Assembly: GCA_002281875.1 (NCBI GenBank)
Contig: NCHN01000027.1
Span: 1 to 35,955 of the forward strand
Reading direction: 5' to 3'
DNA: 35,955 bases
Source: Sphingobacteriia bacterium 24-36-13
GTDB taxonomy: Bacteria > Bacteroidota > Bacteroidia > Chitinophagales > Chitinophagaceae
Shown: positions 9,219 to 16,561 of the stretch, piece by piece
Layout: each line of letters starts with the position of its first letter
Position numbering within the stretch: position 1 is the stretch's first letter
Notes under the pieces: generated by a model
The model's input: only the letters and a program-made list of their open reading frames with translations
Database searches by the model: none
Told to the model about the DNA's origin: nothing
Translations under genes and position numbers: made by a program

Positions 9219-9233
9219 AAATAAGCAAAAACT

Positions 9234-9821
9234 TTATACATAATAGAACAGCAATGCGCCTATACCAATCATTAATAGTATAACGGCATACACCCACCAG
9301 TTATCACTGGTTTTGATTTGACTATCTTGACCCAACAATTCCCTAATATCTTCTTCTTCTTGCTCAGTAAGGTTACGTTCTTCATCGTGGTTGATTTTTA
9401 CTGCTTCCTTTTTAGCAAATTCAATAGATTCACCCACTTTTACCTGAGGAAGTAAATCCAATAAATTTTTTTCTGGAGTAAACAAAATATATCCATTCTC
9501 TTCTTTCCGCATTGCACCAATGCCAGGTATTACAGCACCTTGTGGCGTGGTTAAAGAAGTCTTGATTTTATATACATAATCATGAAACTGTTTAATCGCA
9601 GTCATTTGATCTACCCCTAGTTCTTCAGAGATAAAATCAAATAAAAATTTATCGGAAGGTGGTGTTTGTTCTTGCTTAAAACGAATGGCTGGAGCAGGCG
9701 CAAAAAGGAATCCATTGGCATTATCTAATTTAGCCGAATTAGGTTCAATCACAAAATTACCCACGTCTGGTATACTCAATTTATGATTGAGTACAAGGTA
9801 TTTATGAAGGTATTGATACAT
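9234..9821 (-). CDS. HU-CCDC81 domain protein with C-terminal membrane anchor
   Basis: A 195-residue protein starting MYQYLHKYLVLNHKLSIPDVGNFVI, the first of two prokaryotic HU-CCDC81 domains (about residues 1-60). The second follows (FDFISEELGVDQMTAIKQF, then PGIGAMRKEENGYILFTPE, to about residue 120). A charged, mostly helical linker rich in E and K leads to a single membrane segment at the extreme C-terminus (WWVYAVILLMIGIGALLFYY). Family relatives in Bacteroidota commonly continue into a periplasmic SPOR domain; here the protein stops just after the membrane segment, so it is a tail-anchored version with no periplasmic domain. HU-CCDC81 domains derive from the DNA-binding HU fold but are proposed to act in protein or peptidoglycan-linked scaffolding. 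It lies 11 bases after the barrel gene in an operon. Confidence 0.8.
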   Translation of the reverse strand: MYQYLHKYLVLNHKLSIPDVGNFVIEPNSAKLDNANGFLFAPAPAIRFKQEQTPPSDKFLFDFISEELGVDQMTAIKQFHDYVYKIKTSLTTPQGAVIPGIGAMRKEENGYILFTPEKNLLDLLPQVKVGESIEFAKKEAVKINHDEERNLTEQEEEDIRELLGQDSQIKTSDNWWVYAVILLMIGIGALLFYYV

Positions 9822-9832
9822 GCAATTGGCGT

Positions 9833-11581
9833 TTATTGGAACGAATATACAACTCCTCCCATAACATTAAAACCAAAAACCGGGTATTGATTCCAACGTT
9901 GATAAGTATTGTTGAAAAGATTATTCATTTGTAGCCATAGATTTAATTTGGGCATAAGTCCAAACTCAAGACCTAAATTCATATCCATCGTAGGAGAAAG
10001 TCTTCTGGTACTTAACGAAAAGGCATCTCTGTATAAAGAACCTGAACGATAAAAAAGATCTGTTTTAATTTGTAAGTCTCCTATTGGTTTCCAGATTAGT
10101 CCTGCGGTAGTTTCTAATGGAATTAAGCCAAAAGCATCGGATGCGGCATCTAGTTTACTAAAATTGGTATAACTGGCGCTGGCTAATAGAGATAGTTTTT
10201 CTTGAAATGTATAGTTGACTTCTCCACTTAGCTTAAATGCATTCATATTGGTATATAAAATATCAAATGCCTTACCATCTCCTAATTGATTTATAAAAAG
10301 GGGCTGGTCTTTCATTTGTATTAATGCCACTTGCGCATTGAATGAGAAATGACTATTGGTACTCCCATTCAATCCTATATATTGTTCAATTGAACGGGTA
10401 TTTTTAAGTTGATTAGGTAACCCAATCCATGGATTAAACTGAACAAGTGATCGGAACCCATTTTTAATAAAAGTTCCTTTAAATCCAGCTTCTACAGAAA
10501 AATTGGAATTGGGCAATCTAGAATTAACGGTCAAATTCGGTAAAAGATTAAATACTCCATTATTCCATGTAGGCTTCACCCCAAGATTCAATTTTACATT
10601 GGGGGTTTTAAGTAGTATACTTGGGTCAATACTATATAAATTATTATTGATAGGAGGACTAACCGTACTTGGTGAACTGTATTTAGCAATATCTGCATTG
10701 GCAGTAATATTAATGCCAATCATTTTTCCAAAAGACTTTTCAATTGGTGCTTTAATAATGATATTATTTTCACTTGCATTATTGGTATTGGTAAATCGGT
10801 TAAACTGAATGATTGGATGAAAATCAATACCAGATGGAGTAATTTGTTTATTCTTAACCCCTACTTCTAACAATAACCCATTATAGACTAATTGTAATTG
10901 GTCTTTTGGATATGCGAGTGTATTAGGCATGAAACCATATCTGTATCTGGTTGTGCTATTAAATTGTGCATGAGAAGTCCATTCCAAATTATTCGCACTG
11001 TTTATTACAGACAATACATCTACATCAAATTTGCTATACTGTTGTGCATATAATTTCCCTTTTGACCTTATATAACTGGTTTGAATTTGAGTTATCGATT
11101 TTTTCCCGTCCCCAAATGAAAAACGTCCTTCCCCGTAAAATGAACTTAAATTACCAGCACCGGCTTTTACACGATGTATATTTTTCCATACAGAAGGCGA
11201 ATCTGTTGGAAGCGCCAATGGTTTGAGTGGTATAGGCTGATAAGAGAAAAATAAATTAGAAGATGGAACTTTATAGGTTAAAGGCAATCTTGAAGAATCG
11301 GCAACAGCTGACGCAGCGGTGAAATTGATTTTTGCTGCATTTTGCAAAGAGGGTTTAAATGCAGAAGTGATAATCACTGTTCTAGTTGCCCCCGTATCTC
11401 CAATTGTTTTATCTGAAACCGAGTAGGCAACTGATAAGCTTTCTCCTGTTGTCTTAATCGTAGAATTCGATTTGGTTTTTGCGCTGGCTTTTTTCTTTTT
11501 GCTTTTTCTTTGCTGAGATAACGCATCCAAGCTAAAGCCTACCATAAGCAATAATATAAAAAGTGCAATTTTCGTTTTCAT
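9833..11581 (-). CDS. Outer-membrane beta-barrel protein, TonB-receptor-like, without plug
   Basis: A 582-residue exported protein. The signal peptide MKTKIALFILLLMVGFSLDA is followed by probable cleavage at S22|Q23. A short lysine-rich stretch (about residues 25-38) leads to a linker with TSAFKPSLQNAAKINFTAAS, a pattern I recognise from a Bacteroidota family of barrels encoded beside large TPR proteins. The rest alternates polar and hydrophobic residues as in transmembrane beta-strands and ends NNLFNNTYQRWNQY...YSF, the closing-strand pattern of TonB-dependent receptors with a C-terminal phenylalanine region. No plug domain or TonB box is seen and the length is below that of true receptors. 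The start at 11581 is preferred to an in-frame ATG 51 bases upstream because it begins directly at the signal peptide and does not overlap the TPR gene. Transport function is not established. Confidence 0.75.
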   Translation of the reverse strand: MKTKIALFILLLMVGFSLDALSQQRKSKKKKASAKTKSNSTIKTTGESLSVAYSVSDKTIGDTGATRTVIITSAFKPSLQNAAKINFTAASAVADSSRLPLTYKVPSSNLFFSYQPIPLKPLALPTDSPSVWKNIHRVKAGAGNLSSFYGEGRFSFGDGKKSITQIQTSYIRSKGKLYAQQYSKFDVDVLSVINSANNLEWTSHAQFNSTTRYRYGFMPNTLAYPKDQLQLVYNGLLLEVGVKNKQITPSGIDFHPIIQFNRFTNTNNASENNIIIKAPIEKSFGKMIGINITANADIAKYSSPSTVSPPINNNLYSIDPSILLKTPNVKLNLGVKPTWNNGVFNLLPNLTVNSRLPNSNFSVEAGFKGTFIKNGFRSLVQFNPWIGLPNQLKNTRSIEQYIGLNGSTNSHFSFNAQVALIQMKDQPLFINQLGDGKAFDILYTNMNAFKLSGEVNYTFQEKLSLLASASYTNFSKLDAASDAFGLIPLETTAGLIWKPIGDLQIKTDLFYRSGSLYRDAFSLSTRRLSPTMDMNLGLEFGLMPKLNLWLQMNNLFNNTYQRWNQYPVFGFNVMGGVVYSFQ

Positions 11582-11597
11582 GATTCTAATCTTTATA

Positions 11598-14500
11598 TTA
11601 TTGTACTTTATTGTTTTTTTCTTTTTCAGCAATTACTAAGGCCAACTTAGCTGCTGCTTCTTTTTTCAATTCTTCTAACTCAGCATTTTCCGCTACACTC
11701 TTGAATGTGGCTTCTGCATTAAAATAATCTTTCTGATTCAAGTAAATATCCCCAACCAACAAATAACTCTTGGTTACCCAATAAGTATAGGAGCCATACT
11801 TTTTAATCACTTCAAAACAAGATTTTTCTGCTTCGTCTAACTTACCCAATTGAAAAAACAACTCTCCTACTCTATACTGTGATTCAGCTGTTATTTCAGA
11901 TTTACCTAAAGGCAAAAGAGATTGATACCCTTGCAGTGCTTGTGCATTTTTCTTATCCATTTGATCATTCTTGGCTATTACATAGCCAGCCATTAAACGG
12001 TCGTCGGTCGCTATATTTTTTTGCAACAATAATTCTGCAGCATTGGGAGCAGCTTGTGCAAATTGTTGGGTTTTATATTGACACCGCAATAATCCCCTCA
12101 TTGCTTCCAACTTATTTTCTTGCTGCAATGCAATTATTTTTAATAAGGCATAATAAGTTGATGCATTGTTATAGTCTTGAAAGTCAAAATAATAAATTCT
12201 ACCAGCCTGTAATGCACTTCGTTCTGCATATTTGTTAGGAGACAATGCAGCAACTGCTTTATAAAACCCAAGTGCTTCTTTATTTTTTTTCTGCAGCAGA
12301 TTAATTTCAGCTAAAAAATAATTGGCTTCCACTGCATATTTCCCTTGAGGAAAATTGGCTAAGTAAGTGGTGAATCCTGTTTCGGCTCCTGAATTATCTT
12401 TTAATTCAAATCGAATAAAGGCAGACTTATACGTGATTGAATCAGCTTCATTTCTTGCTAAAGTTTTACCATTGCTTTCCATAAACTGGATGTAATCCAA
12501 CGGTTTTTGCTGTTCAATAAATATATTTCTAATGTATTCAACCGCAGCATCCGATTCGGTACTATTCGGATATTTAGAAACCAGATTTTTAAATTGGTTG
12601 AGTGATTCTTCATTTTTATTCAAATTAAAATAGGCAATTCCTAATTTCTGGTAAGCTACTGGATAAAGTGCAGCAGCATCTTTTTGATTGAGTAATGCTT
12701 CTAAAGGATCAATCACTTTGTCAAAAGCTTCATCTGCTAAATAAGTGTTGGCCATTTCTAATCTTGATTGAGCCAACATCAAAGAGCTTGGATACAATTG
12801 TGGAATCAACTGCAATAAAGCCAACTTCTGTACTTGATTATTCATAGCTCCTGCTATAATGGCTTTTTGATAAGTAGCATAGTCGGCAGATGGCCAATTC
12901 AGTTGAACAACTTGCTCGTATAAATTCAACGCATGCTTATAGTCTTTCAACATAAACCAACAGTCGGCGGCCCTTATCACTGCGTCTTTCTCTACATTAT
13001 TTAAGGCCGTATTAGGATTTTTATTCACCAACTCAAATTGCTCTTTGGCTTGTTTATACATTTCCTTTTTAAGAAAAGCATAACCCAAATTATAGCGGGC
13101 ATTACTAGGGTTCACTTCCCCATTTCTAATTGATGCTTTTAAATATTGAGTTAAGTATTGAATGGCATCCTCCATTTTCCCAGATCGGTAACTCAACTCT
13201 CCCTTCCAGAAATTGACCAATGGCAATTGTGGTGCATTATTGGGAGTAATTAAAATTTTATCTAACAATATTTCAGCAGCATCTAACTGCTGGTCATTTA
13301 TTAATTCTACAGTTCTACCGTACAATAATCTTGGCAATAGCGCGGTTGCATTGGCCGATTTATTGGGTAATGATTCAAATAAAGACAAAGCATCTTTAAA
13401 ACTATTCGTGTTAGCAAGCGTACTTACCAATAACTCTTTTGATTCATTTACATATCCAGATTTTGGGTACTGTATTAAAAACTGTTGAAAGCTTTTTACA
13501 GCAATATCAAAATACCCCAACTCATAAGACAGTTTTGCATAATGAAAACTAGATACTTCTTTTTGAACTCCATTGCTGTTATTGGCTGCACAAAACTGGA
13601 AAGCATTTCTTGCGTTTTGCAAATCATTCACTTTTAAATAGGCATCTGCTAACAAATACATACTGTTTTGCTCCAAGGAATCTAAAGCCCCTCCTATTTG
13701 CTTAAATCCTTGAATAGCTTTGTTCCAATTCTTGGCTTCATAATAACAATAAGAAAGTTCATACAAGTCTTCCCTTCTTACTTTTTCAGTTGAAGCAATA
13801 TAGGTTTCCAAATAAGGTAAGGCTCTTGCAAATTCTCTTTTTTCGAATAATAAATGCCCTACTAATTGCTTTAATTGTAAATCGTAATATTGGCCATTTC
13901 TTTTGATAGCATTTTCCCCATAAGTTAGCGCCTTCTCTCTATCTCCACTAAAATAGTATAACTCTGTTAGATAAAACGGTACAACATGCTGGTAATCTGG
14001 ATGTGTTTCAGCAATTAAAAAACATTCAATAGCTGTTTCATACAATCTTTCACTAAATGCTAAGAAACCATAATAATAATTGGCATCAATGTAGTTGGGA
14101 TCTGAAGGCAATTGTCGAATGGCATTAAATAATGGTTTGGCTTTTTCAAAATCTTGGCCAACAAAATAAGCATACCCTTGATGAAACTTCATGGTAGCAA
14201 TTTGTCGATTGTTTAAATTGACAATATTGCTTTTTCCATAATAAATTAACGCTTTATTGTACTCTTTTTGTTGGTAGAAATATTCACCGAGATAATAGGA
14301 AACCATTTGCACATGCGCTAAGTGGTTGTCTAAATCAACAAAATTTTTGGCTAAAGTGGCAGCACCTATTTCGTCTAATTGCAATCCACAAATAATATAA
14401 TAGTATTGAGCATCTGCCATCAATTGTATTGGCATATTGCTTTGCTTCAATCCATTATTATAAATTTTTTTAAAAACTGGGAAAGCCAAGCTAAATTGAT

Positions 14501-14630
14501 TTTGTTGATACAATTGTTTTGCTTCTTTAAAAGCAGCATCTGGATCAGACCATTCCATAGTTTCCTGAGACTGCACAGAAACACAAAATCCAAAAAGAGT
14601 TAGTATGATGAAAGCGACTATTTTATACAT
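11598..14630 (-). CDS. Large periplasmic tetratricopeptide-repeat protein
   Basis: A 1,010-residue protein made almost wholly of TPR-like helical hairpins after a signal peptide (MYKIVAFIILTLFGFCVSVQ, probable cleavage S21|Q22). Repeats recur through the chain with the usual A-Y-F and A-P spacing, for example YYLGEYFYQQKEYNKALIYY, YELSYCYYEAKNWNKAIQGF, YNLGYAFLKKEMYKQAKEQF and YRVGELFFQLGKLDEAEKSC. The tail is charged and ends NKVQ. It should sit in the periplasm as a scaffold. The start at 14630 is preferred to an ATG at 14651 because a -7-like box lies at 14649-14656 and would place transcription start after the upstream ATG. It is the first gene of an operon with the outer-membrane barrel (16 bases downstream), the HU-CCDC81 protein and a methyltransferase. 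Partner and function are unknown. Confidence 0.85.
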   Translation of the reverse strand: MYKIVAFIILTLFGFCVSVQSQETMEWSDPDAAFKEAKQLYQQNQFSLAFPVFKKIYNNGLKQSNMPIQLMADAQYYYIICGLQLDEIGAATLAKNFVDLDNHLAHVQMVSYYLGEYFYQQKEYNKALIYYGKSNIVNLNNRQIATMKFHQGYAYFVGQDFEKAKPLFNAIRQLPSDPNYIDANYYYGFLAFSERLYETAIECFLIAETHPDYQHVVPFYLTELYYFSGDREKALTYGENAIKRNGQYYDLQLKQLVGHLLFEKREFARALPYLETYIASTEKVRREDLYELSYCYYEAKNWNKAIQGFKQIGGALDSLEQNSMYLLADAYLKVNDLQNARNAFQFCAANNSNGVQKEVSSFHYAKLSYELGYFDIAVKSFQQFLIQYPKSGYVNESKELLVSTLANTNSFKDALSLFESLPNKSANATALLPRLLYGRTVELINDQQLDAAEILLDKILITPNNAPQLPLVNFWKGELSYRSGKMEDAIQYLTQYLKASIRNGEVNPSNARYNLGYAFLKKEMYKQAKEQFELVNKNPNTALNNVEKDAVIRAADCWFMLKDYKHALNLYEQVVQLNWPSADYATYQKAIIAGAMNNQVQKLALLQLIPQLYPSSLMLAQSRLEMANTYLADEAFDKVIDPLEALLNQKDAAALYPVAYQKLGIAYFNLNKNEESLNQFKNLVSKYPNSTESDAAVEYIRNIFIEQQKPLDYIQFMESNGKTLARNEADSITYKSAFIRFELKDNSGAETGFTTYLANFPQGKYAVEANYFLAEINLLQKKNKEALGFYKAVAALSPNKYAERSALQAGRIYYFDFQDYNNASTYYALLKIIALQQENKLEAMRGLLRCQYKTQQFAQAAPNAAELLLQKNIATDDRLMAGYVIAKNDQMDKKNAQALQGYQSLLPLGKSEITAESQYRVGELFFQLGKLDEAEKSCFEVIKKYGSYTYWVTKSYLLVGDIYLNQKDYFNAEATFKSVAENAELEELKKEAAAKLALVIAEKEKNNKVQ

Positions 14631-14648
14631 GGGGAGGAATATATTGTG

Positions 14649-14656
14649 CAAAGATT
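14649..14656 (-). promoter_or_regulatory. Probable promoter of the TPR/barrel/HU-CCDC81 operon
   Basis: The minus strand reads AATCTTTG, one base from TAnnTTTG, followed by C as in other strong boxes of this group. It ends 18 bases before the ATG at 14630, the same spacing as at ychF. It supports the downstream start codon. Confidence 0.4.
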
Positions 14657-14719
14657 TTTTTATTTGTTGGTATTAAGTGGCAAAGCATTGTTAAAGATAT
14701 GCCGAGGCGCTGTTAAGCT

Positions 14720-14729
14720 TGATTAATCA
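14720..14729. repeat. Perfect 10-base palindrome between divergent promoters
   Basis: TGATTAATCA is a perfect palindrome lying between the -7 boxes of the TPR operon (14649-14656) and of the thioesterase/cinA operon (14760-14767). A symmetric site in a divergent regulatory region could bind a dimeric regulator, but palindromes of this length also arise by chance in AT-rich DNA. Confidence 0.3.
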
Positions 14730-14735
14730 TGCCTT

Positions 14736-14767
14736 TTGTGGAAAAACAGGATAAGGTTGTAAGTTTG
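14736..14767 (+). promoter_or_regulatory. Promoter of the thioesterase-cinA operon
   Basis: TTG at 14736-14738 and TAAGTTTG at 14760-14767 are separated by 21 bases, a full match to the Bacteroidota -33/-7 pattern. The start codon at 14784 is 17 bases after the -7 box. The -7 end and probable start region overlap the inverted repeat TTTGT-CA-ACAAA at 14764-14775. Confidence 0.6.
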
Positions 14768-14783
14768 TCAACAAATTGAAAGG

Positions 14784-15200
14784 ATGTACGAACATTTAAC
14801 AACGGTTCGGGTTAGGTATGCAGAGACCGATCAGATGAATATTGTTTATTATGGTAATTATGCACAATATTTTGAAGTTGGAAGAGCAGAATGCATAAGA
14901 GCCTTGGGGTTTACATATAAACAGATGGAAGAAATGGGCGTTCGCATGCCAGTTGTATCAATGGAAGCAAAGTTTTTAAGGCCCGCACATTATGATGATT
15001 TGATTACGATTAAAACAATTTTAAAAACACTTCCAACTCAACACGAAATTTGTTTTGAGCATGAAGTATACAACGAAAGAAAAAAATTACTCACTACCGG
15101 TAAAGTGACACTCTATTTTATCAATACACTTACCAATAAACGCATGGGAATGCCGGCAGAATTATTAGCTACATTGGCCCCCTATTTTACCAATCAATAA
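14784..15200 (+). CDS. Acyl-CoA thioesterase, 4-hydroxybenzoyl-CoA thioesterase/YbgC family
   Basis: A 138-residue single hot-dog-fold thioesterase that should hydrolyse acyl-CoA to free acid and CoA in the cytoplasm. The family active-site signature is complete: VRYAETDQMNIVYYGNYAQY at about residues 9-28, with the catalytic Asp in ETDQM, followed by FEVGRAE. The central helix and strands match YbgC/FadM-type enzymes (135-150 residues). YbgC is linked to the Tol-Pal envelope system in proteobacteria, but no tol or pal gene is next to this one. It is the first gene of an operon with cinA 9 bases downstream and has a clear own promoter. Chain-length preference cannot be inferred. Confidence 0.92.
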   Translation: MYEHLTTVRVRYAETDQMNIVYYGNYAQYFEVGRAECIRALGFTYKQMEEMGVRMPVVSMEAKFLRPAHYDDLITIKTILKTLPTQHEICFEHEVYNERKKLLTTGKVTLYFINTLTNKRMGMPAELLATLAPYFTNQ

Positions 15201-15209
15201 GCCCATTTC

Positions 15210-16466
15210 ATGAATAAAATTTATGCATCAATTATAACCATTGGAGACGAATTGCTTATTGGTCAAGTAATTGATACGAATAGCAGTTGGATAGCCCAAG
15301 AACTCAATAAAGCGGGCATTCTTGTTAAAAACAGGGTGGCTGTAGGCGACAACAGAGAAGACATTTGGCAAGCCATTGACGATGCTATTTCTAAATCAAC
15401 ATTGGTTTTAATTACAGGGGGATTAGGGCCTACTGCCGACGATATCACCAAGCCCTTATTATGCGATTACTTTGGTGGTAAAATGGTGATGGATCAAGCT
15501 ACTTTAGACCATGTAACTTATATTTTCAAAGAAATTTTAAGAAGACCAATGATAGAGCGGAATACATTACAGGCTCAAGTACCTGATGTATGTACCGTAT
15601 TGAAGAATGAAAAAGGAACAGCCCCAGGAATGCTGTTTACAAAAAATGAAGTGAAAGTAATTGCCATGCCCGGGGTGCCACATGAAATGAAATGGATCAT
15701 GCAGCACCATGTGATGCCATTGGCTGCTCAATGGTTCAATAGTGGATATATTGAACACCGAACTTTATTGACAGCAGGAATTGGAGAATCATTTTTAGCA
15801 GAACAAATAAGTAGCTTCGAAACTGCTTTACCCAGTCATATCAAGTTGGCATATTTACCCAATTATGGAATGGTAAGACTTAGATTAAGTGCTTGGGGGA
15901 CCCATCATGATAACTTAAATAAAGAATTAGACAACCAGTTTAATCTATTGAAAAATAATGTTTTAGATTATTTAGTAACAGACAAAGATGAGCCTATGGA
16001 AATGGTCATTGGCCATTTACTTAAACAAAAAAATCAAACAGTATCTACGGCTGAAAGCTGTACTGGAGGTTATATTGCCCACTTGCTCAGCAAGCATGCT
16101 GGTTCATCTACTTTTTATACTGGGTCAATTATTTCCTACGCCAATATTATTAAAGAGCAATTATTAGATGTCCCCCACGAGACCTTAATGACAGTTGGCG
16201 CTGTTAGTAAGGAAGCAGTAAAGCAAATGGCGATCTCTGTTAGAGAAAAAATGAATACCGATTATGCCATTGCAGTCAGTGGCATAATGGGACCAGGAGG
16301 AGCTACAGAGGAGAAAGCAGTAGGCTTAGTTTGGATTGCGGTTGCTTCCAAAAACAATGTAGTAACCAAGCACTTTCAGTTTAGATTTGATAGAGAGCGA
16401 AATATCAGCTTAACCGCGATCAATGCATTGAATATGTTGAGGGCTATGATTGTGGATAATAGTTGA
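15210..16466 (+). CDS. cinA: CinA family protein (nicotinamide-nucleotide amidohydrolase / competence-damage protein)
   Basis: A 418-residue two-domain CinA. The N-terminal molybdopterin-binding-like (MoaB/Mog) domain shows TIGDELLIGQVIDTNSSWIA at residues 9-28, then LITGGLGPTADDITK and MPGVPHEMKWIM. The C-terminal PncC domain shows TAESCTGGYIAHLLSKHAGS near residues 280-299, IISYANIIKEQLL and SGIMGPGGATEEKAVGLVWI. PncC-type domains deamidate nicotinamide mononucleotide to nicotinic acid mononucleotide in pyridine nucleotide recycling; the N-terminal domain of some CinA proteins acts as an ADP-ribose pyrophosphatase. Length and domain order are normal. Its final codons contain TGTGGATAA (16451-16459), a DnaA-box sequence on the reverse strand, which I regard as coincidental. 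A short intergenic region with a promoter follows. Confidence 0.95.
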   Translation: MNKIYASIITIGDELLIGQVIDTNSSWIAQELNKAGILVKNRVAVGDNREDIWQAIDDAISKSTLVLITGGLGPTADDITKPLLCDYFGGKMVMDQATLDHVTYIFKEILRRPMIERNTLQAQVPDVCTVLKNEKGTAPGMLFTKNEVKVIAMPGVPHEMKWIMQHHVMPLAAQWFNSGYIEHRTLLTAGIGESFLAEQISSFETALPSHIKLAYLPNYGMVRLRLSAWGTHHDNLNKELDNQFNLLKNNVLDYLVTDKDEPMEMVIGHLLKQKNQTVSTAESCTGGYIAHLLSKHAGSSTFYTGSIISYANIIKEQLLDVPHETLMTVGAVSKEAVKQMAISVREKMNTDYAIAVSGIMGPGGATEEKAVGLVWIAVASKNNVVTKHFQFRFDRERNISLTAINALNMLRAMIVDNS

Positions 16467-16500
16467 TTATTTAATCGGATTCAACAACTATCTTTGTTGA
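16463..16500 (+). promoter_or_regulatory. E2 gene promoter overlapped by an inverted repeat
   Basis: TTG (16463-16465) and TATCTTTG (16489-16496) are 23 bases apart and match the Bacteroidota -33/-7 pattern; the TTG lies in the last two codons of cinA. A 7-base inverted repeat TCAACAA (16481-16487) and TTGTTGA (16494-16500) with a 6-base centre straddles the -7 box. The leader to the ATG at 16562 would be about 60 bases. The repeat could be an operator or a small hairpin at the 5' end of the mRNA. Confidence 0.5.
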
Positions 16501-16561
16501 TTAGTAGTGGATTGCGTATATTAACTATACCTTATTAACCCGCTTTAAACAGTAGTACAAT

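Noticed and set aside
16451-16459. Second perfect DnaA box (TGTGGATAA) at the 3' end of cinA
   Set aside because: It lies in the coding sequence as Val-Asp-Asn codons with no cluster of further boxes and no AT-rich unwinding element; coincidental occurrence is more likely than an origin.
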